A DNA stretch of 7,755 nucleotides from Methylotenera sp. (lineage in GTDB: Bacteria > Pseudomonadota > Gammaproteobacteria > Burkholderiales > Methylophilaceae), in the NCBI GenBank assembly GCA_027310735.1, contig DAIDAH010000128.1, positions 1 to 7,755 of the forward strand. The letters are read 5' to 3'. The position numbers and the translations under genes are program-made. Of the stretch, positions 1 through 6,862 are shown one piece after another. How positions within the stretch are numbered: position 1 is the stretch's first letter; every line of letters begins with the position of its first letter. Below the pieces are notes generated by a model, which did no database searches, was not told where the DNA came from, and saw only the letters and a program-made list of their open reading frames with translations.

Positions 1-1
1 T

Positions 2-1582
2 GGTAAAGGCATCGCCGCCGCCAGTCTTGGCGCAATTCTAGAATCACGTGGTATTAAAGTAACCATGCTGAAGCTGGATCCCTATATTAACGTTGACCCT
101 GGTACGATGTCGCCTTTTCAGCACGGTGAAGTATTCGTGACTGATGATGGTGCGGAAACGGATCTGGATTTAGGGCACTATGAACGCTTCATTAGCCAGC
201 GTATGGCGAAACGTAACAACTTCACTGCAGGCCAGATTTACGAAACCGTGATTAAAAAAGAACGTCGCGGTGAATATCTAGGTAAAACTGTACAAGTCAT
301 TCCCCATATTACCGACGAAATTAAAGCGCATGTAAAACGCGGAGCTGAAGGCGCTGATGTGGCTATCGTTGAAGTTGGCGGTACTGTGGGTGATATTGAG
401 TCCTTGCCGTTTCTTGAAGCAATCCGTCAAATGGGTTTTGAGGAAGGCCGTAGTAATACCTGCTACATCCACTTAACCTTATTGCCTTGGATTCCAACAG
501 CGGGTGAGCTTAAAACCAAACCTACACAACACTCTGTGAAAGAGTTGCGCGAGATTGGTATTCAACCGGATATTTTACTATGCCGTGCAGACCGTAATAT
601 CCCTGACGATGAGCGCTACAAAATTGCATTGTTTACCAATGTTGCGTCAGAAGCGGTAATTAGTGCGATTGATGCAGATTCTATCTACAAGATTCCTGGC
701 TTATTGCATGACCAGCATTTGGATGAGATCGTTTGTGATAAGTTGGCCATACAAGCTAAGCCTGCTGATTTGTCCAGCTGGGAAAAAATTGCCTTTGCAT
801 TGGCTAATCCTAAGCATTTAGTGAATGTTGCGTTTGTTGGTAAATATGTTGATTTAACCGAGTCTTACAAGTCACTTACAGAGGCGCTGATTCATGCTGG
901 CATTCACACTGAATCTAAAGTAAAAATTCATTATATTGATTCAGAAGACATTGAAAGTAATGGTACTGATGCGCTTAAAGGCATGGATGCCATCTTGGTC
1001 CCAGGTGGCTTTGGCGTGCGCGGTACAGAAGGTAAAATTGCTGCAATTAATTATGCCAGAACTAACAAAGTGCCTTATTTAGGTATTTGCTTGGGTATGC
1101 AATTGGCTGTGATTGAGTTTGCGCGCAATCAAGCACATTTGGCTGATGCAAATAGTACTGAATTCAATCCGAATGCTGAGCACAAGCTGATTGGTTTGAT
1201 TGATGAGTGGCAAGATGCATCTGGCAATGTTGAGAAGCGTGATGAAAATTCCGACTTGGGCGGTACGATGCGCCTAGGTGCTCAGGCTTGCCCAATCGTA
1301 CCTAACACAATTGCGGCGAGTATTTATGGAGCTCAGGTGAATGAGCGTCACCGCCATCGTTATGAAGTGAATAATCATTATGTAGAGCAGTTGAAAGCTG
1401 CTGGTTTGGTCATCTCTGCTAGAACACCAACAGAGGATTTATGTGAAATGATTGAGTTGCCGCAAAACGTGCATCCATGGTTTGTGGCTTGTCAATTCCA
1501 CCCGGAATTTACATCTAATCCACGCACGGGGCATCCTCTATTTATTGCATATGTGACAGCAGCTTTGGCTAATAAAAAATAA
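2..1582 (+). CDS. pyrG: CTP synthase (glutamine-hydrolysing), 5' truncated by window edge
   Basis: Cytosolic enzyme converting UTP to CTP with ATP and glutamine, the last step of de novo pyrimidine nucleotide synthesis. The reading frame is open from base 2, reading GKGIAAASLGAILESRG, which is the end of the N-terminal P-loop region. The Met at 65 is therefore internal, and about 16 residues (MTxxxFVTGGVVSSL-like in the family) lie upstream of the window. 526 residues are visible; about 542 in total fits the family's roughly 545. The N-terminal amidoligase domain shows KLDPYINVDPGTM, GAETDLDLGHYERF and VEVGGTVGDIES. The C-terminal class I glutamine amidotransferase domain shows GGFGVRG, the nucleophile elbow GICLGMQ (Cys codon 1088-1090, equivalent to E. 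coli Cys379) and the His-Glu pair in CQFHPEF. All key residues are intact. It is first of four co-directional genes, 51 bases before kdsA. Identification is near certain. Confidence 0.98.
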   Translation, partial: GKGIAAASLGAILESRGIKVTMLKLDPYINVDPGTMSPFQHGEVFVTDDGAETDLDLGHYERFISQRMAKRNNFTAGQIYETVIKKERRGEYLGKTVQVIPHITDEIKAHVKRGAEGADVAIVEVGGTVGDIESLPFLEAIRQMGFEEGRSNTCYIHLTLLPWIPTAGELKTKPTQHSVKELREIGIQPDILLCRADRNIPDDERYKIALFTNVASEAVISAIDADSIYKIPGLLHDQHLDEIVCDKLAIQAKPADLSSWEKIAFALANPKHLVNVAFVGKYVDLTESYKSLTEALIHAGIHTESKVKIHYIDSEDIESNGTDALKGMDAILVPGGFGVRGTEGKIAAINYARTNKVPYLGICLGMQLAVIEFARNQAHLADANSTEFNPNAEHKLIGLIDEWQDASGNVEKRDENSDLGGTMRLGAQACPIVPNTIAASIYGAQVNERHRHRYEVNNHYVEQLKAAGLVISARTPTEDLCEMIELPQNVHPWFVACQFHPEFTSNPRTGHPLFIAYVTAALANKK

Positions 1583-1633
1583 ATGAGCAGTTTTCAGGTA
1601 AGTATCAAAATTAGGTTTTAAAAAGGCTCTAAA

Positions 1634-2473
1634 ATGAAATTATGTAACTTTGACGTGGGTCTTGAACATCCACTATTCTTGATTGCAGGTCCATGTGTGA
1701 TTGAGTCACAACAAATGGCGATTGATACGGCAGGGCAACTTAAAGAGATTGCTGCTGCACTGGGGATTCCATTTATTTACAAATCTTCATACGATAAAGC
1801 TAACCGTAGTTCGAATAAAACATTTCGTGGTTTTGGTATCACAGAAGGCTTGAAAATATTAGATGAGGTTCGCCGTCAAATTGGTGTGCCGATTTTGACT
1901 GATGTGCATACAGAAGAACAAGTGCCAGAAGTGGCAAGTGTGGTGGATGTGCTGCAAACCCCAGCATTCTTATGTCGCCAGACTGATTTTATTACGGCTT
2001 GTGCTAAATCAGGTAAGCCAGTGAATATCAAAAAAGGCCAGTTTATGGCGCCTGGTGATATGAAAAATGTGGTGCAAAAAGCTAAAGATGCTAATGGTGG
2101 TTTGGATAATATTATGGTCTGCGAGCGCGGTGCATCGTTTGGTTATAATACTTTAGTCTCCGACATGCGTGGATTGGCCATTATGCGCGAAACCAATTGT
2201 CCTGTTGTGTTTGATGCTACGCACTCAGTGCAGCAACCAGGCGGTCAGGGCGATAAAAGTGGTGGTCAACGTGAGCATGTGCCTGTGTTGGCACGCGCTG
2301 CAGTGGCAAGCGGTATTGCGGGTATTTTCATGGAAACCCATCCAGACCCATCTAAAGCTTTATCAGATGGCCCAAATGCATGGCCACTATATAAAATGAA
2401 AGACCTGTTGGAAGTGCTTGTGGACTTGGATAGACTCGTAAAAAAAGCCGGTTTTATTGAAAGTACTTTGTAA
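1634..2473 (+). CDS. kdsA: 3-deoxy-D-manno-octulosonate 8-phosphate synthase (Kdo8P synthase), predicted metal-dependent type
   Basis: Cytosolic TIM-barrel aldolase condensing phosphoenolpyruvate with arabinose 5-phosphate to Kdo 8-phosphate, the precursor of the Kdo sugars of lipopolysaccharide inner core. At 279 residues it is full length. Diagnostic stretches are IAGPCVIES (17-25), YKSSYDKANRSS (49-60), LQTPAFLCRQTDFI (107-120), NIKKGQFMAPGDM (131-143), ERGASFGYNTLVSDMR (164-179), DATHSVQ (194-200) and METHPDP (233-239). The family has metal-dependent and metal-independent classes. The residue in PCVIES is Cys21, where E. coli has Asn, and His197, Glu234 and Asp245 align with the other ligands of the Aquifex aeolicus enzyme, so I infer a divalent-metal enzyme. 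The ATG at 1634 has an AAGG ribosome site (1623-1626) 7 bases upstream. It lies between pyrG and eno, the usual betaproteobacterial order; enolase makes the PEP it consumes. Confidence 0.97.
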   Translation: MKLCNFDVGLEHPLFLIAGPCVIESQQMAIDTAGQLKEIAAALGIPFIYKSSYDKANRSSNKTFRGFGITEGLKILDEVRRQIGVPILTDVHTEEQVPEVASVVDVLQTPAFLCRQTDFITACAKSGKPVNIKKGQFMAPGDMKNVVQKAKDANGGLDNIMVCERGASFGYNTLVSDMRGLAIMRETNCPVVFDATHSVQQPGGQGDKSGGQREHVPVLARAAVASGIAGIFMETHPDPSKALSDGPNAWPLYKMKDLLEVLVDLDRLVKKAGFIESTL

Positions 2474-2507
2474 AAAACTTTGTTTAGAAAATAGCTGTAT
2501 ATAAAAA

Positions 2508-2532
2508 TAACCGTATATTTAGCGCTAGGTTA
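2508..2532. repeat. Small inverted repeat with internal palindrome before eno
   Basis: TAACC (2508-2512) is matched by GGTTA (2528-2532), and the intervening bases end in the perfect 8-base palindrome TAGCGCTA (2520-2527). It sits about 45 bases before the eno start and downstream of the AT-rich tract. It could be an operator or a weak leader hairpin. The arms are only 5 bases long, so chance is a real possibility. Confidence 0.25.
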
Positions 2533-2565
2533 CTTAATGGTGACTTAGATGCTGGTTTTAAATTT

Positions 2566-2570
2566 AAGGA
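2566..2570 (+). promoter_or_regulatory. Ribosome binding site that decides the eno start
   Basis: AAGGA lies 3 bases before the first of two adjacent ATG codons (2574) and 6 bases before the second (2577). The second spacing is the better one, and it gives the N-terminus MSAIVDIIAREILDSRGNP that is normal for enolases, so I place the start at 2577. Confidence 0.75.
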
Positions 2571-2576
2571 AAAATG

Positions 2577-3863
2577 ATGAGCGCAATTGTAGATATTATC
2601 GCCCGAGAGATTTTAGATTCACGTGGTAACCCAACGGTTGAATGCGATGTACTGCTGGAAAGCGGTGTTATTGGTCGCGCTGCCGTGCCATCTGGTGCTT
2701 CTACCGGTAGTAAGGAAGCAGTTGAATTGCGCGATGGCGATAAAGGCCGTTATTTAGGTAAAGGTGTTTTGCAAGCGGTTGAAAACGTAAATACTGAAAT
2801 TACCGAAGCCATCATTGGTTTGGATGCAGAAGAACAAAGCTTTATCGATAAAACTTTGATTGAGTTGGATGGTACTGAGAATAAAGACCGTCTTGGTGCG
2901 AATGCAATTCTAGCGGTATCTATGGCATGCGCGCGTGCGGCTGCTGAAGAATCTGGCTTGCCACTGTACCGCTATTTAGGCGGTTCTGGCGCGATGCAAT
3001 TGCCAACACCGATGATGAACATCATCAATGGTGGTGCGCATGCGGATAACAGCGTTGATATGCAAGAGTTCATGATTATTCCAGCAGGTCGTCCAACATT
3101 CAGAGAGGCGTTACGTTGTGGTGCTGAAGTGTTCCATGCGTTGAAAAAGACTTTACATAAAAAAGGTTTGGCAACGACGGTCGGTGATGAAGGTGGCTTT
3201 GCACCAGACTTACCATCTAATGAAGCTGCGATTCAATACATTATGGAAGCGATTTCAGATGCAGGCTATGAGCCGGGTCGTGATGTGTATTTGGGTTTAG
3301 ATTGTGCGAGTACCGAATTCTATAAGGATGGTAAATACCATCTGGCTTCAGAAGGTTTGCAATTGTCATCAGGTCAATTTACAGACTATCTAGCCACTTG
3401 GGCTGACAAATACCCAATCATCAGCATTGAAGATGGTATGGCTGAATTTGACTGGGACGGTTGGGATATCTTGACGCAACGCCTAGGCAAAACAACGCAA
3501 TTGGTTGGCGATGATTTGTTTGTAACTAATGCAAAAATCTTGCGTGAAGGCATTAAACGCGGTGTTGCAAACTCAGTATTAATCAAAGTAAATCAAATCG
3601 GTACGTTGACTGAAACATTCCTAACTGTAGAAACGGCTAAACGCGCCGGTTACACTGCGGTGATCTCACATCGCTCAGGTGAAACTGAAGATACAACGAT
3701 TGCTGATATTTCAGTAGCAACCAATGCGTTACAAATTAAAACTGGTTCAATTTCACGTTCAGAGCGTATTGCTAAATACAATCAATTGTTACGTATTGAA
3801 GAAGAGTTAGGCGATGCATCTAGCTATGCAGGCTTATCAGCTTTTTATCAATTGTTTAAGTAA
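2577..3863 (+). CDS. eno: Enolase (phosphopyruvate hydratase)
   Basis: Glycolytic enzyme interconverting 2-phosphoglycerate and phosphoenolpyruvate, a cytosolic Mg2+-dependent homodimer that in some bacteria also joins the RNA degradosome. At 428 residues it has the usual bacterial length. Visible in order (numbering from the ATG at 2577) are the mobile loop SGASTGSKEAVELRDGD (39-55), GGAHADNSVDMQEFMI (152-167), VGDEGGFAPDL with catalytic Glu205, metal ligands Asp242 (GLDCASTEFY), Glu285 (SIEDGMAE) and Asp312 (VGDDLFVTN), catalytic Lys337 (LIKVNQIG), and the substrate motif SHRSGETEDTTIADI (364-378). Nothing is missing. An ATG three bases earlier would add only one Met and is less well spaced from the ribosome site. 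kdsA precedes it by 103 bases and ftsB follows after 30, the conserved eno-ftsB pairing of beta- and gammaproteobacteria. Confidence 0.98.
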   Translation: MSAIVDIIAREILDSRGNPTVECDVLLESGVIGRAAVPSGASTGSKEAVELRDGDKGRYLGKGVLQAVENVNTEITEAIIGLDAEEQSFIDKTLIELDGTENKDRLGANAILAVSMACARAAAEESGLPLYRYLGGSGAMQLPTPMMNIINGGAHADNSVDMQEFMIIPAGRPTFREALRCGAEVFHALKKTLHKKGLATTVGDEGGFAPDLPSNEAAIQYIMEAISDAGYEPGRDVYLGLDCASTEFYKDGKYHLASEGLQLSSGQFTDYLATWADKYPIISIEDGMAEFDWDGWDILTQRLGKTTQLVGDDLFVTNAKILREGIKRGVANSVLIKVNQIGTLTETFLTVETAKRAGYTAVISHRSGETEDTTIADISVATNALQIKTGSISRSERIAKYNQLLRIEEELGDASSYAGLSAFYQLFK

Positions 3864-3893
3864 TTGCTATTAGATATAGGCGAGAACGCTTAA

Positions 3894-4256
3894 TTGAAAG
3901 CACTGACGCTTATATTTGTGATCCTTATCGCCTTGCTGCAGTATCCGCTGTGGCTAGGCAAGGGGAGTTGGTTGCGTGTGTGGGATTTGAATCGTCAAAT
4001 TGGCGAGCAGCAAGAAAAAAATAATGCACTGAAAGCCCGTAACGATACGCTGGATGCTGAAGTGCGAGATTTAAAAAGCGGACGCGCTGCGATTGAAGAG
4101 CGTGCGCGTAGTGAGCTAGGCATGGTAAAACAGGATGAAGTGTTTTACCAAGTGCTCGAGAATTCTATGCCTAAAAATACTAGATTATATAATCCGGGTT
4201 TAATTGACCCACCAAAGCAAAAGCCAGTGGCTTCGGTAAGCAAACCAAAGCCATAG
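3894..4256 (+). CDS. ftsB: Cell division protein FtsB, TTG start
   Basis: Small bitopic inner-membrane protein that joins FtsL and FtsQ in the divisome and helps activate septal peptidoglycan synthesis. At 120 residues it is a little longer than E. coli FtsB (103). A transmembrane helix spans about residues 3-20 (LTLIFVILIALLQYPLW), followed by a periplasmic coiled coil at about 30-68 (QIGEQQEKNNALKARND, LDAEVRDLKSG). Then come the family signature AIEERARSELGMVK (66-79) and EVFYQV (82-87). The excess length is a Pro/Lys-rich tail (PPKQKP, SKPKP). The start is TTG: an in-frame TAA (3891-3893) directly precedes it, and there is no ATG before residue 77, so any later start would destroy the membrane helix. 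AGGCGAG (3878-3884), 9 bases upstream, can serve as ribosome site. It follows eno by 30 bases, its usual place. Confidence 0.94.
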   Translation: MKALTLIFVILIALLQYPLWLGKGSWLRVWDLNRQIGEQQEKNNALKARNDTLDAEVRDLKSGRAAIEERARSELGMVKQDEVFYQVLENSMPKNTRLYNPGLIDPPKQKPVASVSKPKP

Positions 4257-4264
4257 CAGTTTAA

Positions 4265-5320
4265 TTAGTTGATGCTTGTCTCAAGCTGATATGGCAATGC
4301 TTTAATAGTCAATGCGATATCGTTCCAAAAAATCCCATCTTGCTCTAAATTCTCTAATCTAGATTCTGCCAGAATGTCAAAGCCAGTATCCGTTGATGGT
4401 GCACAACGCACAATTTTTCCTATGGCTTGCTTATTGTTGTCCAGAATGTCATCGCCAGTTTGTGGCATAACTCCAGAATTATGGTTGCTAGCAATGTGCG
4501 CTAACTGTGTACGACGTTTCACTTTGCCCAAATAATGGGTGCGTGCGACTATTTCCTGACCTGTATAACAACCTTTTTTGTAGTTGATGGCATTGAGTGC
4601 GTCCAGATTCAGCATTTGCGGTACAAACTCTTCCTGCGTTTTTAGTGTGACTTCAGGGATGCCTGCTTGAATTTCCAGCCATTCCCAGCATGCGGCACCT
4701 ACAGGTTTTGCTGATACTTTTAAGGCATCCCAAATAGTAATGGCATGTGTAGTATCGGTGAAGATTTCATAACGAGGCGTAGTGCCTGGTAGTTTGAGTA
4801 GTGAACCTTTTTCTAGGCTGACTAACTCAAAATCTTCTTTCGGCACTTGAGAGAATATTGGTTGCAATAGTTCAGCAGCATTGTGACCGTTGATGCCTAT
4901 TTTAATGATGCTTTTAGAAACGTCTTCAATTGTGACCTTGCTGCGCATAATATACATTTTTAAGCGTTTGGCGATGGTCTCAGTGAGTTCTATCGGCATT
5001 TGCAAATGCACAGCATTATTCTGTGAAAATGCCAAGAACAATGCCAGCATCCGTCCTTTAGGATTGCAGTAAGCCGTGTAGTGCGCATTTTGTCCATTCA
5101 GAAGCTTGATATCGTTGGTCACTTGACCCTGAAGGAATGTCTGCGTATCGTCCCCTTGCAAGCGCAGTAAGCCTAAGTGTGAGAGGTCACAAACAACGGT
5201 TTCATTCATCGTGGATTGTAGTTCAGCAGCAGGGTCACCAAAGCTGATGACTTTGTCATTCTGAATCACTGCATTTTGATTATTTGAAGCGCTTTGTAGA
5301 AAGTTCTGCCATTCTTGCAT
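4265..5320 (-). CDS. ygfZ: YgfZ/GcvT-like folate-binding protein, iron-sulfur cluster maintenance
   Basis: Related to the T protein of glycine cleavage but not an aminomethyltransferase. E. coli YgfZ binds tetrahydrofolate and supports assembly or repair of certain Fe-S enzymes such as MiaB. At 351 residues it is within family range (E. coli 326). The N-terminal folate-binding region shows VVCDLSHLGLLRLQGDD (42-58), FLQGQVTND (62-70) and AYCNPKGRMLALF (83-95). The defining motif KGCYTGQEIVARTHYLGKVKRR starts at Lys249, with the functionally important Cys at 251 (E. coli Cys228). The ATG at 5320 gives the first complete N-terminus; AAAGG upstream (around 5332-5336) is rather far, 11 bases. Its stop faces the ftsB stop across 8 bases, and it diverges from ygfX with 41 bases between. 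No frameshift or missing motif is seen. Confidence 0.93.
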   Translation of the reverse strand: MQEWQNFLQSASNNQNAVIQNDKVISFGDPAAELQSTMNETVVCDLSHLGLLRLQGDDTQTFLQGQVTNDIKLLNGQNAHYTAYCNPKGRMLALFLAFSQNNAVHLQMPIELTETIAKRLKMYIMRSKVTIEDVSKSIIKIGINGHNAAELLQPIFSQVPKEDFELVSLEKGSLLKLPGTTPRYEIFTDTTHAITIWDALKVSAKPVGAACWEWLEIQAGIPEVTLKTQEEFVPQMLNLDALNAINYKKGCYTGQEIVARTHYLGKVKRRTQLAHIASNHNSGVMPQTGDDILDNNKQAIGKIVRCAPSTDTGFDILAESRLENLEQDGIFWNDIALTIKALPYQLETSIN

Positions 5321-5361
5321 GTGCGTGTTAACCTTTAGTTTTATAAGTCTTAGATGCTTAC
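5321..5361. promoter_or_regulatory. Divergent ygfZ/ygfX intergenic region
   Basis: Only 41 bases separate two divergent starts, so at least one promoter must overlap coding sequence. An AT-rich core TTTTATAAG (5339-5347) offers a -10-like TATAAA on the - strand (for ygfZ) and TATAAG on the + strand (for ygfX). I find no good -35 match at 16-18 bases for either. AAAGG on the - strand is the likely ygfZ ribosome site. No clear ribosome site precedes the GTG of ygfX. Confidence 0.3.
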
Positions 5362-5850
5362 GTGAAGCCGATTCAGCTAAATTTCAAGTCATCTATTCTT
5401 TTGTCAGCATTAATTGTTGGAATGAGTCTGGGTGCGTGTTGTATTTTATGCCTGCTTACTTTGTTTTGGCAGATTAAATTATTGTTGATATTCGTTATTG
5501 TGGGTTCCGCAAGCTATGCAGTCTGCTGTTATGGCTTATTGATGTTGCCATGGTCATACGTTGCGTTAAATATTAACGTGAAAAATCAGTTGCAATTGAT
5601 TCGCAAAGATGGAAAACAATTAGATGTGGTCGCTCAGGCAAATAGTGTCGTTACGCCGTATTTAACAGTACTTAATTGCAAATTAAGAAATCGAGATCAA
5701 CTTGATGATATGCCATTAATCATGCGAAGTTTGTTGAGATTTAATATCAACAAACTTTCTTTAACGATTTTGCCGGATGCCTTGGATTCTGAAAGTTATC
5801 GTCAGCTATGTGTTTGGTTACGTTGGGGATATTCTTCTCAACTAGGATGA
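5362..5850 (+). CDS. ygfX: YgfX (CptA)-like small inner-membrane protein, GTG start
   Basis: This is a 162-residue protein with two predicted membrane helices at about 11-33 and 38-60, then a cytoplasmic domain of about 100 residues. The domain contains a DG turn (LQLIRKDGKQLDVV), a basic stretch and a C-terminal signature ILPDALDSESYRQLCVWLRW (136-155). Two N-terminal helices plus an LPDxLDxExYRxLxxWLR-type end match the YgfX family as I remember it. In E. coli YgfX is the partner of SdhE (YgfY), was described as an inhibitor of FtsZ/MreB, and lies divergent from ygfZ. The same divergence from ygfZ here supports the call, but no sdhE gene precedes it. The GTG start is the only sensible one: the nearby ATG at 5354 is out of frame and hits a stop at once. 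Its last 9 bases overlap the 3' end of mxaL. Function in this organism is unknown. Confidence 0.7.
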   Translation: MKPIQLNFKSSILLSALIVGMSLGACCILCLLTLFWQIKLLLIFVIVGSASYAVCCYGLLMLPWSYVALNINVKNQLQLIRKDGKQLDVVAQANSVVTPYLTVLNCKLRNRDQLDDMPLIMRSLLRFNINKLSLTILPDALDSESYRQLCVWLRWGYSSQLG

Positions 5851-5865
5851 TGCCCCAGTTTTTTT
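5823..5865 (+). terminator. Possible intrinsic terminator of ygfX, embedded in the overlapping gene ends
   Basis: TTGGGG (5823-5828) can pair with CCCCAG (5853-5858), using one G-U pair. Inside it ATTCT (5831-5835) can pair with AGGAT (5844-5848), also with one G-U pair, leaving an 8-base loop. Seven T residues (5859-5865) follow the hairpin directly, as in a rho-independent terminator read on the + strand. The stem is broken by an asymmetric internal loop, so strength is uncertain. On the - strand the A-run precedes the hairpin and no T-run follows, so it would not stop mxaL transcription. Confidence 0.5.
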
Positions 5866-6858
5866 AGATGAACGATATCTGTTGATAAAAGTGCGGAGTT
5901 GCTTTTGTAGTGCTTGTATTGGGTGTTTTGGCGTATAAGCTAAAATAAATAAGATGCCTGCCAGCCCAGCCAATATCCATCGAACTTCAAAGCCAGCGGT
6001 ATCACGACGTGCAGGTTTTTGCTGTTTCATCGCACTTAATACGTCTTGTACGCTATCGCCACGCACGTAATTGCCATTAACTTCTTTAGATAAGCTTTTT
6101 AGATAAGCTTCATCCAGTTTTGATACATAGCGACCACCTTCACTAGAAGCAACGTTATCATCCCGTACGCCCAAGTTGGATTCTGAAATTTGAGCAATAC
6201 CCGGTTGCATAGCAAAGCTTTCCGCAGACCAATAGCCGATAAGTTGGTTATGCTCATCAAGCTTTGGAATAGCAGTCCCTTTTTCACTGCCAATACCTAC
6301 AAATAACCAGCCTTCACCACCTTGAAAAGTAGTTAAGTCTTGTGTATTGAATATATGTAGTTTTGGTGCTTCTTCGCCATCTGTGAAATATACAACTTGC
6401 GTTGGTTCTGGAAATGAACGAATTGTTTTTGCTAACGTTAACATGCTAGATCGCACACGACTATTGCCAGACCACGCAGTCCTCCAGTCAAGATGATCTA
6501 TGGTATCGTTAATCGCATCGAAGTTTTCACAGACTTCTATCGGTGTATAAAGCGCTGCTACGCTAACTCCGGCAAATAGCCCAATGCTCACGTTAGTGCC
6601 ACATGGTAATTCGCCAATTAATTTATGTAGAGTGTCCTGCATAAATACCATGCGTGAGACAGGTTTACCATTAAGGGTCTTATCTACAACGTTCATGCTT
6701 TGGGAAATGTCGGTGACAAACAGATAGCTGTAAATGTCACGTTTCACCGGTATTTTAGGATTAAACAATGCGATTATCAGCAGCAGTAATGCACCTGATA
6801 GCAATGCTGCATCATGGCGATGCCGGAAGTAATTGAAAAGCTTATGCATAGCAGTCAT
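5842..6858 (-). CDS. mxaL: MxaL, VWA-domain membrane protein for methanol dehydrogenase maturation
   Basis: Accessory protein of calcium-type methanol dehydrogenase; in Methylobacterium, mxaA, mxaK and mxaL mutants are impaired in calcium insertion into the enzyme. It is 338 residues from the ATG at 6858, with a membrane helix at about 17-34 (ALLSGALLLLIIALF). A von Willebrand factor A domain follows, with an intact MIDAS motif Asp50-Ile-Ser-Gln-Ser54 (VTDISQSMNV) and the later metal-site acid in YFTDGEEAP (Asp160). Two Cys (ELPCGTN, IEVCENF) and the W-x-GNSRV loop recall other MxaL proteins. A second helix lies at about 292-308, before a basic tail of about 30 residues. The frame could begin at a TTG at 6876 (344 residues), but the ATG 4 bases after the mxaK stop suits translational coupling better. 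It is the last gene of the leftward mxaC-mxaK-mxaL row. The topology, with the VWA domain in the periplasm between two helices, is inferred. Confidence 0.87.
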   Translation of the reverse strand: MTAMHKLFNYFRHRHDAALLSGALLLLIIALFNPKIPVKRDIYSYLFVTDISQSMNVVDKTLNGKPVSRMVFMQDTLHKLIGELPCGTNVSIGLFAGVSVAALYTPIEVCENFDAINDTIDHLDWRTAWSGNSRVRSSMLTLAKTIRSFPEPTQVVYFTDGEEAPKLHIFNTQDLTTFQGGEGWLFVGIGSEKGTAIPKLDEHNQLIGYWSAESFAMQPGIAQISESNLGVRDDNVASSEGGRYVSKLDEAYLKSLSKEVNGNYVRGDSVQDVLSAMKQQKPARRDTAGFEVRWILAGLAGILFILAYTPKHPIQALQKQLRTFINRYRSSKKTGASS

Positions 6859-6862
6859 TTTA

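Larger units (their letters stand above)
2474..2576 (+). promoter_or_regulatory. kdsA-eno intergenic region, possible eno promoter/leader
   Basis: This AT-rich gap of 103 bases is the largest in the + strand gene row, so it may hold an internal promoter or leader for the highly expressed eno gene. It contains TTGTTT (2480-2485) and TATAAA (2500-2505), but their 14-base spacing is poor for a sigma-70 promoter, so I do not assign boxes firmly. GTATAT occurs twice (2497-2502 and 2513-2518). Around 2508-2532 there is a small inverted repeat enclosing a palindrome, listed separately. No hairpin plus T-run terminator for kdsA is visible, so read-through from kdsA is likely as well. Confidence 0.3.

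Noticed and set aside
65..67. ATG at 65 as the start of pyrG
   Set aside because: The frame is open to the window edge and reads typical CTP synthase N-terminal sequence upstream of it.
278..472. Open frame on the - strand inside pyrG
   Set aside because: Lies fully within a well-supported gene and has no family resemblance.
1583..1621. A 12-codon frame (MSSFQVSIKIRF) starting directly at the base after the pyrG stop
   Set aside because: Too short, no ribosome site of its own apart from pyrG coding sequence, and no recognisable homologue; most likely chance within the 51-base gap.
2169..2399. Open frame on the + strand inside kdsA in another phase
   Set aside because: Shadow of kdsA; the kdsA protein there contains conserved motifs.
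3386..3586. Open frame on the - strand inside eno
   Set aside because: Overlaps the catalytic part of enolase; no sign of a real product.
4890..5072. Open frame on the + strand inside ygfZ
   Set aside because: Antisense shadow of ygfZ without start signals.
6099..6293. Second frame on the - strand inside mxaL
   Set aside because: Out-of-phase shadow of the VWA protein.
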